Positions 25,385-37,600 of a DNA stretch of 64,000 nt are shown here, one piece after another. Source of the DNA: Lamellibrachia satsuma. Lineage: Eukaryota > Annelida > Polychaeta > Sabellida > Siboglinidae. The stretch covers positions 7,899,162 to 7,963,161 of the forward strand of contig BSQZ01000006.1 of NCBI GenBank assembly GCA_033239005.1, written 5' to 3'. Each line of letters begins with the position of its first letter. Within the stretch, counting starts at the first letter, position 1. Both the position numbers and the translations under genes were made by a program. The notes under the pieces were generated by a model. The model was not told the DNA's origin. It ran no database searches and saw nothing but the letters and a program-made list of their open reading frames with translations.

Positions 25385-27488
25385 TGTATCTAGTTCTTAG
25401 AGCCTCTCAAAGTGCCTCACACTTCACCTCCTGGCAGACTTGTTCATTCTAACACCAACTTGAATTCTACGGGAAAAATTCAGCCACACAGCAATTAGTG
25501 TGCGAAGACTATTCATTCACATACATATTGTCGAATCCTATGAAACTGCAACAATGGGGTGTCTGATGGGAAAAATTAAAAGACATTTATAAAATTCAAA
25601 ACTTTAAATAACTTACAGAGGTTATATACTGAGGTAACCAAAAAGCTATTTGGGCAACTTAATTCAAAAAACGTTTCTTTTGAGAGAATTGTATGTGTAA
25701 AAGACTTGATTCTGTACAAATGCATATTTTGCACTGCTATGCACGGTCATTGCACATATCTTACCGACATGTACCAATGATATAACATTTCCTATCACTG
25801 TACAGTACATTTGTTCATGTGAATCAAACGCATCAACAATTATTTCGTCAATTGTTTAGTTTTTGGAATGGGTTGAAATATTTTGTCCACTTTCAGAATG
25901 TCCTCCATCACTACAGTCACAGGTACCTGTCTCCGTGACTATTCTCTTCCATCTTATAGTGTTCCGACCTCCGAGTCACCATCAACTCCTCTAGTCTCCT
26001 TAGTGCCTGTCGTCAGATGTCTTGCCATCATTCACAAGTGGGTTGAAAGACACCTCCTTCTTCATACCAACACTGGTACTGTGGTAAAAGCGTGATTTGT
26101 TCCTCATGAGACACGTCCCAGTTGACACGATGGTGTGGACATACATAATGTACTGTACTGCGTAAATAAAATTTCCTCTGTAACCTCTAGGGTGGTCATC
26201 TTGATGTCGGCCGCTTGTATTGCCCGACAAAATTTCTCACTTGGCCACTCTTGATGTGGTTGTCAGCGGTTTACTTTATCGCCCCACCAACTCCATCGCA
26301 AGACCCTCTGCTGTCTAGCCATGACCAGGCGGCTTTAATTCAAACAGTGCAGAGAATCTGGCAACAACAGCGCAGATTGTTCAATTACAGGATTATGACG
26401 AGGGAGAATCAGTGATGTTGTGGATTGTAGAAATATTAGAAAGCAGTTCCTACACTTGCTTCATTGGTGCCTTGATGAAAGAGAAGGAGGTCGGGATGAA
26501 GTGCGCAGTCACACTCAGCACTCCAACACACCTTTTATCAACAAGCCTCTCTTCCATATACGACAGTAGCATGGGGACTTAGTAGCTAACTCATTTCGAT
26601 ATTTATATACCCAGTTGCTTACATAATCGATCTGCACCGAGGCCTCTAGCTTTGGTTCTCAACTTCCTTGTCTGCGCTTACTGGGTCATGATTATGTAAG
26701 TTCTGAACTTGCCCATCTCTCCCAAAATCACGCACAAAGTTTGTATTTGGTTGCTTCACATCCCAAATGATACTACTATGCGCATGCAATAGTTGTAGCC
26801 CAAATTAGCATGATTTAATTAATTAATGCACACGTTTGGCTCTATTGGACCAATACTGTGCATTAAAAGGGTCTTTCTTCTTGGGGGTGCCACCACTGTG
26901 TTCTGGAGGGCTCTCTCAGTCTCTGCCTCACGCCACTCGGGTTTTATTTTTCTCAGCACACACGTCTCCACCTGCACAGGGCTCACCCCTTTTGATCCTT
27001 CACTTTTCTCCGAAATCAACACTTATTTTTTTCATAGGCAAGCAAGATGTGTAACCAAAATTTACATTAAATGGGCATTTACATTACATGGGTATTTACA
27101 TTTACATTAAATGGGCTTAAAAACAGAATTAATTCATTACCAAAATTAACATTCCTCTACACTATGACATAAAACCAATATACGACTACTCCAGTACTAC
27201 ACTCCAGGTGTATAGAGTTTATTTGTAAATTATCAAACAGATTCCATATGTATGCTTGAGATTCCATGTGAATACATCAAACAAATATTATATTATATTG
27301 TCAACGCAACGAAATGTGTGGTGAAAAGTATTAACACTGAATTAGCACTGAACATGGAGAGTATTATCACTGAACAAAAGGATTAGAACTTGGGTCCTCT
27401 TGATTGATAGTCCAATGTTCTATGAAAACAATATACATATTTTTTATTCATCTGAAAACATGACATGCCAACGGTTCATTAGATTCGA

Positions 27489-27523
<35 letters not shown>

Positions 27524-29013
27524 GTTATATTTGGTATGTCGTGTTTTCAGATGAATAAAAAAATATTTGTATATCGTTTTCATGCTTTGGTTACATAAAG
27601 TAGACATATTGGAGGTCTTGAAAAAAGATATGCCGATTGCTAAGTCTGAATAAATTCCCTGTGGTATGTGGATAACCATTCCGATTTTTCTTAGTTCTGT
27701 CTCACGAATTGAAGCAACAAAAAATTTGTCTCAACTGTATTTTTCATATTTGTCAGAGATCGAGATGATTATACTAATGGCTTACCAACTGGAAATTTAA
27801 TAGAGGACATCCTTTCAAATACCACCTATAACAAGCAAACAGTGCAAACAAATAGTGCAACCATTTAATTGAACAATTAAATATAGAGCATTGTGGGAGT
27901 GTAAATTTTATTGTCATATCCAATGTCCAGTGATAAGTTGAAAATGATAATCATCAAGCAGAAGAAAATCATAATAGCTAGAAAACAAAAAAGTTGAACA
28001 GACTTGATGGAGGTGACAGGGTGACAGAACACCCTCAGGACGAGGGGACAGCAACAGTTGGATGGACTACTATAGTGGCTAGGCTAGTGATTCTGACAGT
28101 GATGTTGAGGGTTTGGTTGAGACTGCAGCACTATAACTATCAAGTCCCATATGTTCACTGACATATTGTGAAGAGGAAATAAAGCCAAATGATGATAAAC
28201 TGATTATTAATTATACTTATTATTATATTTTAAGCATTAATTATTTTTCCATAAATTTGTTTGGCCTTTTCAGGGTGGAGGCAACTTTTAAAAGTTGTTG
28301 GTCTTAATGCCCAGCAACTGCTTCAGGTGAAAGTCATACACTGCTCCACGGCATCATTTGTGAACAATTTTACAGGTGTTTCCAGCCTTTCCCCACTTCC
28401 CTTTTGCCTACTTGCTAAGTAAATATAGGAGACATTTAACAAAACTCGCTCCTGTGGTTTTATTACAACAATGATGGCTGGATACTGGGTTTCCGATGAT
28501 CTTCCGTAGAAACGAATATGTCATTGCAACAATGTGGTTTCGTTCGTATGGAAATCCACAAACTCTAACACTTGAAGTTTAATTCGTGGTCAGGAATCAT
28601 GCAACTAATTATCCAGCTCAGAAGAAAATGTGTCCAGAAATGTATAATTGTTATATAAAGGTACCTTACCCGGAGTACTTACTCGTGATAAAATATCTAT
28701 CACTAATCGCCATGACCTTTGTAATTCTGTCGTGAGGTTGGCCTTTTACTTTAAGGGATTCGTGAGGCAGATGCTTTTATCGACCACAACTGACTTTTAT
28801 TTCCTTTTTTATTTTGATACAAGGGCAAAATGGGCCCTTTATTAAATCATATAGCCCACAATGTCTGTCACACCTAGCTTATACATGGCACAATAGCACA
28901 CTGTCTGTTCTACACAAACAACACAAGAGATATCCTTGAAACATCCGTGAGACACCGTGTTTAATTACCAGAACCTGCAAACACCACGTGCCAACGGTTC
29001 ATAAAACTCGACC

Positions 29014-29084
<71 letters not shown>

Positions 29085-31600
29085 ATAAAATATATTGGAA
29101 ACAGTCATTCTTGATGGTGAAATTAATCTTCCCAAGAATTGCCAGGTAACCATAACTCAAGTGGAACACTTACAAGAACTTACTTAGAAAAGTTTCTAGG
29201 GACTACTTAAATAAAACTGTCAAAATCTGTCAAAGTCAACAACTCTCTCTCCAAACATGTTATTTTTAACATTGGTGCCCCACAAGGCTGCGTGCTTTCT
29301 CCTTTCCTTTTCACTCTCTTTACAAACGACTGTGTACCTGGTAACCAATCTGTTCGCGTGGTTAAGTTCTCGGATGACACCACTGTAATTGGCTGTGTAT
29401 AGAGAGGAAGTTCAAAGACTGGTTGGCTGGTGTAAGAACAACAACCTGGTACTAAACATATCCAAAACAAAGGAAATGATAATTGATTTTTGCAAAAAGA
29501 AAACACCCATCCACCCCCTTTTCATTGACGGTGATGAAGTCTAACAAGCCGACTCTGTAAAATTTTTTGGTTCGACTATTTCAAAAGATCTTTCCTGGTG
29601 TAATAACTCGACTGACATTGGTAAAAAAGCACAAAAACGCTTGTACTTCCTTAGACACCTCAAACGATTCAGGTTATCTCAAGCAATATTAACACGTTTC
29701 TACTGCGCAATTATTGAAAGTGTCTTGTCATTTTCTATTACTGTCTGGTTTGGTTGCGCCAGCCAAGATGAAATTAATCAAATTGAATCAGTTGTCAAGA
29801 ACGCTTCTAAACTAGTCGGGTTAAATATGCCGTCCATCAGGTCTCTTTATCGATCTCGTAGTTTGCGCAATTTTTTAACTCCTTCCCTCCGGTAAGCCCT
29901 ACCGTTGCTTTAATGTGCTGGTGATGATGCCATGAATTGTATTGTGTTGTATGAATATGACTACATGTACTGTATTGCTATGTCGAAGTGTGGGCTCTGG
30001 GAGCATTGTGTCCAGGCGGCTTTGTATGAGGCTCAGCCACATGCTTGGCGCATGTTACAGGGTCCACACTTCATGCTTTTAATCGGAACAATATGCCATT
30101 AGGCATACTCTTAATAAACGTCATTTATTTGGCCTTTTCATATCCTTACACCTGGCTTGCGTCGTTGGTTGCATAAAAACTAAAACGACGCGATTCAACA
30201 ATAGATTCTATCCTCAAGCGCTGAGATTTTTAAACAGAGAGCCAGCATAAGTGTCTTGCCTCTAGCAGGTAGCTGCAATGTCGCATTTTAGTTTTTAGTA
30301 TTACGATTGTGATATGTAATGTTTAGTTTCGCGTGATATTGGGTGCATGCGTGTATGTTTGTGCTAACGCCACAACACTACAAATTCCTTGTACTTGCTA
30401 CTTGGTAATAAAACGTATCTTTATCTTTAAGTAGAACATCTGCAGCCATACCTTCCTTAGCTAGTTCTTCGTACAGATACGTCTGCACTGTAGGAGAGCC
30501 GCGTCTCTCTGCATCGCTTGGACGACCCAGTGGCGTAAATGTCTGGGACAATTTGGGTTTCTTGGAGGTGAGGCCAAGTCCCGGCAAAGACGGGGAGTCT
30601 CGCTTCAATGGTAGGCTCACTCCAGATGGGAGTGTCTTCCGTGATTGGCTCCCAGATGACAGCTTTGAATCTGGCTTTGAACCTGCAAATCCAAAAGCAG
30701 AGAAGCAAGTGAGCAACAGTAATTTATATAACACAGTTTAAAATTATCTAGTCAGTGTGACGGTTCATGGCACTTTACACTTCACCGGTTCACCCCGGCA
30801 GACCTGTTCAGCCAACACCAACTTGACATCTCTAGGAAGAATTCTGCCATGCTGCAATTACTGCAGGAAGACTATTTGTTCATATATTCACCACTGTCTG
30901 TAGCCAGGTACGCATTTATGAATGAATGAACTGAAGCAATGTGGAGTGTACGAAATTGCCTAAGTTTCAAAATGGCAGCAAGAGGATTCGAACCCCATTT
31001 TTCTCTATTACTACACCCCAAGACATGCTCACCATTATACAAACACAATTGGGGGCCACAACCTGGCATGACAGCTTTTGGTTTAACTAGTTCACTGTAG
31101 CAGGGTTTCTTCCAGAGGGGTTGGGGGTTCGGCTACTACTAAGCAAAATCAAACTTTCCTAAAATTTTACATTGCATTTTGTAGATGTTCAAGGCCAAAG
31201 GCCATACTATGTTTCCTATTTTCAAAACATGTTCACCGGGTGCAACACTGGACCACCCTAGTCAACCTGGTCATGAAATCCATAGAAAACCTTGAATCAG
31301 AGTTGTTTTATTTAAATCATTTGATTTTAATCACTCAAAAAGTCATTGAAATAAATTTTTTCAATTTCGATTTTTCTTATTGTTTGATTTATATGAATTT
31401 AACACAAATAAAAACTCTTACAAGCATCTCAACAAAGTTATGTGTGTGGTTTTTGTTAGCAATTCAGTATGTTGACTCGAGTAAGACAGTCTGCACTAGT
31501 ATACATCAGCTCCAAGTTAATCTACTCTGTATGAGCCTGTAGTCTGTGTAAGAGTGTTCATTTGATATTAAGTCGTTATTTTCCTAAAGTACTTCTAAAG

Positions 31601-31668
<68 letters not shown>

Positions 31669-34600
31669 CTATATATATATATATAACTATTTATCTACCC
31701 AGGTATATATCCTATTAAAAAATAATTATTGAAATCTAATTTATTTTAAAATCATGATTTTTTCAAATAGTCTTGAATATTGATAACCACCAATAGAAAA
31801 CATTCTGCATAACTGCATCACAAACGGACAACTTTAAAATATCATGTTGTCCCAGTCTAGTATGGTGCATTTATATACAGTGAAACCTGTCCATAGCGAG
31901 TCCGTGTCGGTTATGGAGAATTTAATGTTATGTCGCTTGCGAAACAATTCCAGCCACCCATTCAATGCTTCAAATCAATGAAATCAATTACTGCCCCAGG
32001 AAAAGGGGAGCTGCAATTGCTTTGGTGGCCAAAAGCCAAGGTGTGTATATTTAGACTGGCAGTGACCCTGACTGACTCTGGGGATTATTAATGCACTAAT
32101 GCAAGCTGTGGGCCGACAGTGAATGGTTGGCAGATATGCTGCTGCTGCTTTCATCAAGTTAACTTTCACGTTCTTTTTTCGCTAACATGGGAACTGTGGA
32201 ATGGAGTAAACTCAAGTACAGGTAATACTGGATTATATAGCACAGTCAGTTCAATTCTACTGTGCCAGTTATTAAAGTTACTTGACAATAATCAGGCACA
32301 TGTAATATGTATAACATTATTACCTGTTGGTTATATAGAAATGGCAACACTGTGTAATGTCAGTCGCACAATATGGCAGTTGGTTTTCAACAAAATTCAT
32401 TGTAGCCTGAAGACAAACTTACTCACAATCAATTATTTGAACCAAATTTCTTTTATTTATTGACTGCATTATGCAGATGGTATTACACAGAATACATACG
32501 TAGTGAAGTTACTGAGTATCAGCCATGGTTCAGCTAGCCCGACTCGCCGGATTGTCAATGCACTTTGAGCTGTTTACAAGCAACAGGGTGACTATGAATG
32601 GTTGGATCCAGATTCCCTGTAAGTTGTCCACATTGGCCGGTGGCCGCTATGGACAGAGCTAACTAATAGGAAGTCATTCGGGACTTTCAAAAGTGTCCGT
32701 TATGGGCAGGTGTCCATTAAGGCAAATTTTTCTGTATATAATATATGTACTTGCAACTTACCAAGAGGTATGAAATCACCTGGCAGTTGAGGAACTGAAA
32801 AGAGAATCAAAACAATTCAAACAGAGAATTCATAATAATGCATGCTATGTATGTCTAGTAAGGTCTTTTAAATAGCAATTAATTTCAATTGTTATTTCAA
32901 TAATATCATTAAAATTTATTGTAATCTGGATGGCATTATCCCAGTAGCTTGTGTCAGTGAGAATTGAATGCCTACATTCGCTCGGTCATGTGTAAAGGCC
33001 ATACCAGCCCCGGGCAGCGAGTCGTCAGAATCACTGCAGCATACAGTCAACACCTTAACTAGTTCAACTAGGTGCTAGTAATTGATAACCGGTCGGCTGC
33101 TAACACAACTAGTAAGTCTGAAAAGCAAGAAAATAATCTTTGAAATGACGAATATCTAATTTGGTTTCGGAAGTTAACCAAATCCGTGTTGCAGGCGTTG
33201 GGCATGCTGTCATGGCTGATAACTTGGAAATAGCACGTACAGTTCTGTTCTTTAAAATAAACCACGTAAATGAGCTAGTTTTCCTTATTTTCTTTTGAGA
33301 TTTGCATAATGGCATTAAAGATAAAGCAATAATTTATGTATATTCTGAAAATAACTACTCACACAAGAAATACACTAATTCATATTGTGTTGAGATATAT
33401 AAAAATGAAAGATATTTAAAAAAATAAAAACCTTTTAAAAAAGTTGCATTTCTGCGTCGTAATGCTTTTCATAGATGAAAAGAAACTTCAGTTACTAGCT
33501 AAAACAAATTTACAAAGCATTTAGTACTAGTGTGTTTTTCAAATCAAATAGTTTTTATTTTTAAAGATGTTTTACTACTCTTGAGTGCCGAATAAGCATC
33601 TCTATACGCGTATTTATTTGAAGAAACATGCCACCCAATACGCACCTTATTTGGCACTATACTAGGGCAGTTCCAACAACCAACATGTCGTTTTTTGAAA
33701 CTCGTTCAAATGGGGCATGTGTGGTATAATTTGAAAGGTAATATTCCAAAGTTTCAGATGCCACATTAATCCATTTTCAACAGATGTTATGCAATCATTT
33801 ATAATGCAACTAATGACATGACAACGAAAATATTTTATGAAAAATTCCATTAAAACATTTTTCACTATAATATTTTTATGTACTTTAATTTATAAGTAGG
33901 TTTATTCATTTTTATGGAGTTTAATCCCAGACATATACTTAGTTGATTTACACGATATAAAAATTGTAGGTATATTTTAAACTGACTTTTAATTAAATGA
34001 GCAATGAGTATGTTACTCATGTACATCCGACAATAAAAAAGTGATATCTTTGAACCTCCACTGATGTTGGATGGTTGCAAGATTTTACTAACTGAGATAT
34101 AATGTTAATTTGATTTGTTTGAATAAATCAATTCATTTTTTTTTATTATGCAATAATTAACTGACGTACATAAAAACTGTACGTCCGATACTCCATTCGT
34201 CCGACACTATACACCATGCTGATTAGATTCAACATTTTCAATGTCATAGCACAACATTTGGAACTAATTACACCGACTAAACCCAAATTCAATTGGGCAT
34301 AACAAAAGACCATTGAACTAGACATTGAAAACCTAATACAGTGTGTAAATGGGTTTGAAGCAGCAATAACCAATCTAAAACTTTATATCACTAGCCTTTG
34401 CTCTCTGACATAATTTCCTGTAATCTGGTGGACAGTGGCCATCTTTCTTTTGCCATGTGCGGATTGTCAAATTATGCCCAGTCACTTTATTCTGCCTAAG
34501 CAATGACAAATAGTGGAATCACTGAGGCTGAGAGCTTTGCTATTGTTTAGGGTGAATTACAGCACACCAAGCTTAATCAGAGTTAATGTGTTCGTGGATA

Positions 34601-37600
34601 TACTCATCATGCATTTGAAGGCTAAGTATCCAAATTTATATCAAGAAAATGATTTTGGCATTCTCAGATGGAGTTCTTAAGATATTTAGGGCCATAACAA
34701 ATAAAAATGATCAGGATATACTACAACAAGATTTAAGTATCCTAGAACAATGGAGCGATAAATGGTTATTAAAATTCCACCCAGACAATTGTAAACACAT
34801 GGAAATTGGAAAAAATAATATAGGTGAAAATTAATATTTCATGACAAGTAATAATGTTAAACATTCACTAGCCACCACAGATAAGCAAACTGACTTAGGT
34901 GTAATTATCAATTCAAAATTGTCATTTGATGATCACATAAACGAAGTGGTAAATAAAGCAACCAAAATGACAAAAATAATCCGAAGAACCTTCCAATTCC
35001 TAGACACACACACTTCCTTGCCACTATATAAGACAATGGTTAGATCTCACCTAGAATATGCCATAGCAGTATGGTATCCATATAAGATAAAACATAAAAT
35101 AGCAATAGAAAACGTCCAGAGAAGGGCCACAAAACAACTTCCTGGTATAAGGGATTTATCATATATAGAAAGACTAAAATTACTGAAGCTACACATATTA
35201 GCATACCGAAGGCTAAGAGGAGACATGATAGAAGTCTACAAAATAATGCACGAACTATACGATAATGAATCTGCATCAAACCTCCTGAAATGGGAGGATG
35301 TGACACTAATTTCAGGAAACAGAGGACACTTCCTTAAAATATTTACCCAAAGAGCAAAAATAAATTTAAGAAAAAATGCATTCCCTCTTAGAGTGGCTGA
35401 ACCATGGAATAGTCTCCCAAACTCTGTAATACAAGCTAGACCAATTAACTCATTTAAAAACAAACTAGACAAATTCTGGTCTACCCAGGCAATAATATAC
35501 GACTATGAATCTCCTTTAACAATAACTAATGGAACCGGAAATTATGATATAAAAATATTTGATTCTGAAGATCTGATCATGGAGGAATCAACTGGATCCT
35601 GCGATCAGAATCGTCATAAGGTATCATAAGGTAACGTATATTATTAGTTAAAACTGTATTATCACCGCGTAAACCGACCGTAAATGGCTGCTGTGAATAG
35701 CGCCTCAAACCGGTTGCAACCAGCTAGAGGCAGTTTCTCCTGAAACGGGCTTGGCCTTGGGTATTCAATTGAATCAAATTTCAATGTCCATTTAAAAATT
35801 CCCCGGTTTTTCTCAGATATAAAATGTGGCTACTATATCTGCGACGAAGTTTATACATATTCGCCAGAAAAAACTCAAAATACTCAGGGATCCGCATAGT
35901 TTTTATGGACTTGTTGGCTTTACTTTGAGTAAAAATGGTGAAAGATATCTTTGACGCTAAAAAATATATACTAGTGCCTTTTTTGAACTATAGTATTATT
36001 TGTTTTGAACAATTTTCCCACCCTATACTGTTGTTCGGCACTAAACTATTATTAAATTTGACCGATTTGCCATCGTTATTCGGCCTATACTATTATTTGG
36101 CACTCAAGAGTACTAAGAGTTGGACCATCTTGTTTTCAACACCATTGTCAGAGGTGTTGGAATGTCTTCATGAATTGACTGAGTGGTGAACACTTATCCT
36201 GAAATTTCAATCAAGAATGCCAAGAGATATTGTTGTACAACATCTAAAGAATGTTTGCTGGGAACAACAATTAATTTGGAGAACCAAATAATTTATCAAT
36301 TCAAAGTCACCCCGAAGTGCACAGTTCAAGCAAGAACTATCACAATTTCTTCTGGACACACGGCAACAACCCACGTATGCACCAGAATTAAGTAGGCGGT
36401 CCTTTTATGTGACCAATGGAGAAGAGTGCCACCTACTCCAAGTAGTGACGACTGACAGAAGTCATATAACCATGACACCAGTTCCTGAGCTCAGATAAAG
36501 CACAAAGAAGCAGATAGCCGCCTTCTTCTTCATGCTTCTCACGCGGCTCACCGTGGGTTTAATACAGTGGTTCTCAGGATCCCTGACAGTGATGTAGCCA
36601 TAATAGCAAGTGGAGTTAGTCACACCATTCCAGCTACAATGCTATTCAACACTGGGACACAACAGTGGAAAAGAAACATCGATATCACTCAAATTGGATC
36701 TACCATCGGACCAGACATGTGTGAAGCCATGATTGGCTATCATGCATTTAATGGTTGTGACTCAATCAGCGCTTTTGTTGGTAACGGTAAAGCAAAAGGC
36801 TACAGATTGCTACATGATCACCGTCCCTTCGGAAGTACCATGGCCAAACTTGGCAAATCATTTGTCGCCGATGAAGAACTATTCCAGGAAGGTGAAGCGG
36901 CAGTGTGCGCCCTGTGTGGGCGATTACATGAGTATGATGCGAACGGATTGCGTCATACCATGTTTGGGTCGAGAACAACAGACCCAGCGAAGTAGTCACC
37001 ATGCAGGGATGCATGTGACTAACACATCAAGCGTGCCAACTATCAGGCAGCCATTTGGCGGCACTGCTTGGCGACACGACCATCAGTGCCATCCCCTCGT
37101 GGCAATGGATGAAGTGTTGACAGAGGCATCTTGGCACATTGGACAGACAGTCCTGCAGCTCCACAGGCAGTACTTGAAAGTGTCAACTGCAAGTATAAGA
37201 AATGTGCTGGCTCTCGTTGCTCGTGCAAGCGCAATCGTTTAACATGTACTGGTGCTTGCCGCTGTGATGCCGATGACAGCGAAAATAGACTGGTCACACT
37301 GACAGGCATGGATGTTGACCCCTTACTGTCAGAAGACGACTCCGTTATGGAGTGACATATGGTCCATGAAGCAGTGTGTCAGTTTGTGAACTTCAATAGA
37401 GAACCTTTAAAATGATGTATTTTAAATATTTTGTCATCATTATCATAATATTTGTGATTTACCAAAAGGTAAAGGCAATACATGCATCATATATGCATTT
37501 AGATGTGCTAAAGATAAATATGTTGTTATTAAATACATGTTAGCCAGAAATGTATGTAATCACATAGAAAGTCATTCACATGAACACAATGTGAGCTATG

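Noticed and set aside
26215..26415. C-terminal exon of a small membrane protein
   Set aside because: Has an acceptor and a hydrophobic stretch, but no upstream exon in the right phase and no family match.
34841..35629. Host protein-coding gene of 262 aa
   Set aside because: It carries the LINE order of motifs (LGVIINSKLSF, RSHLEYA, WNSLPNSV) and a broken upstream frame.
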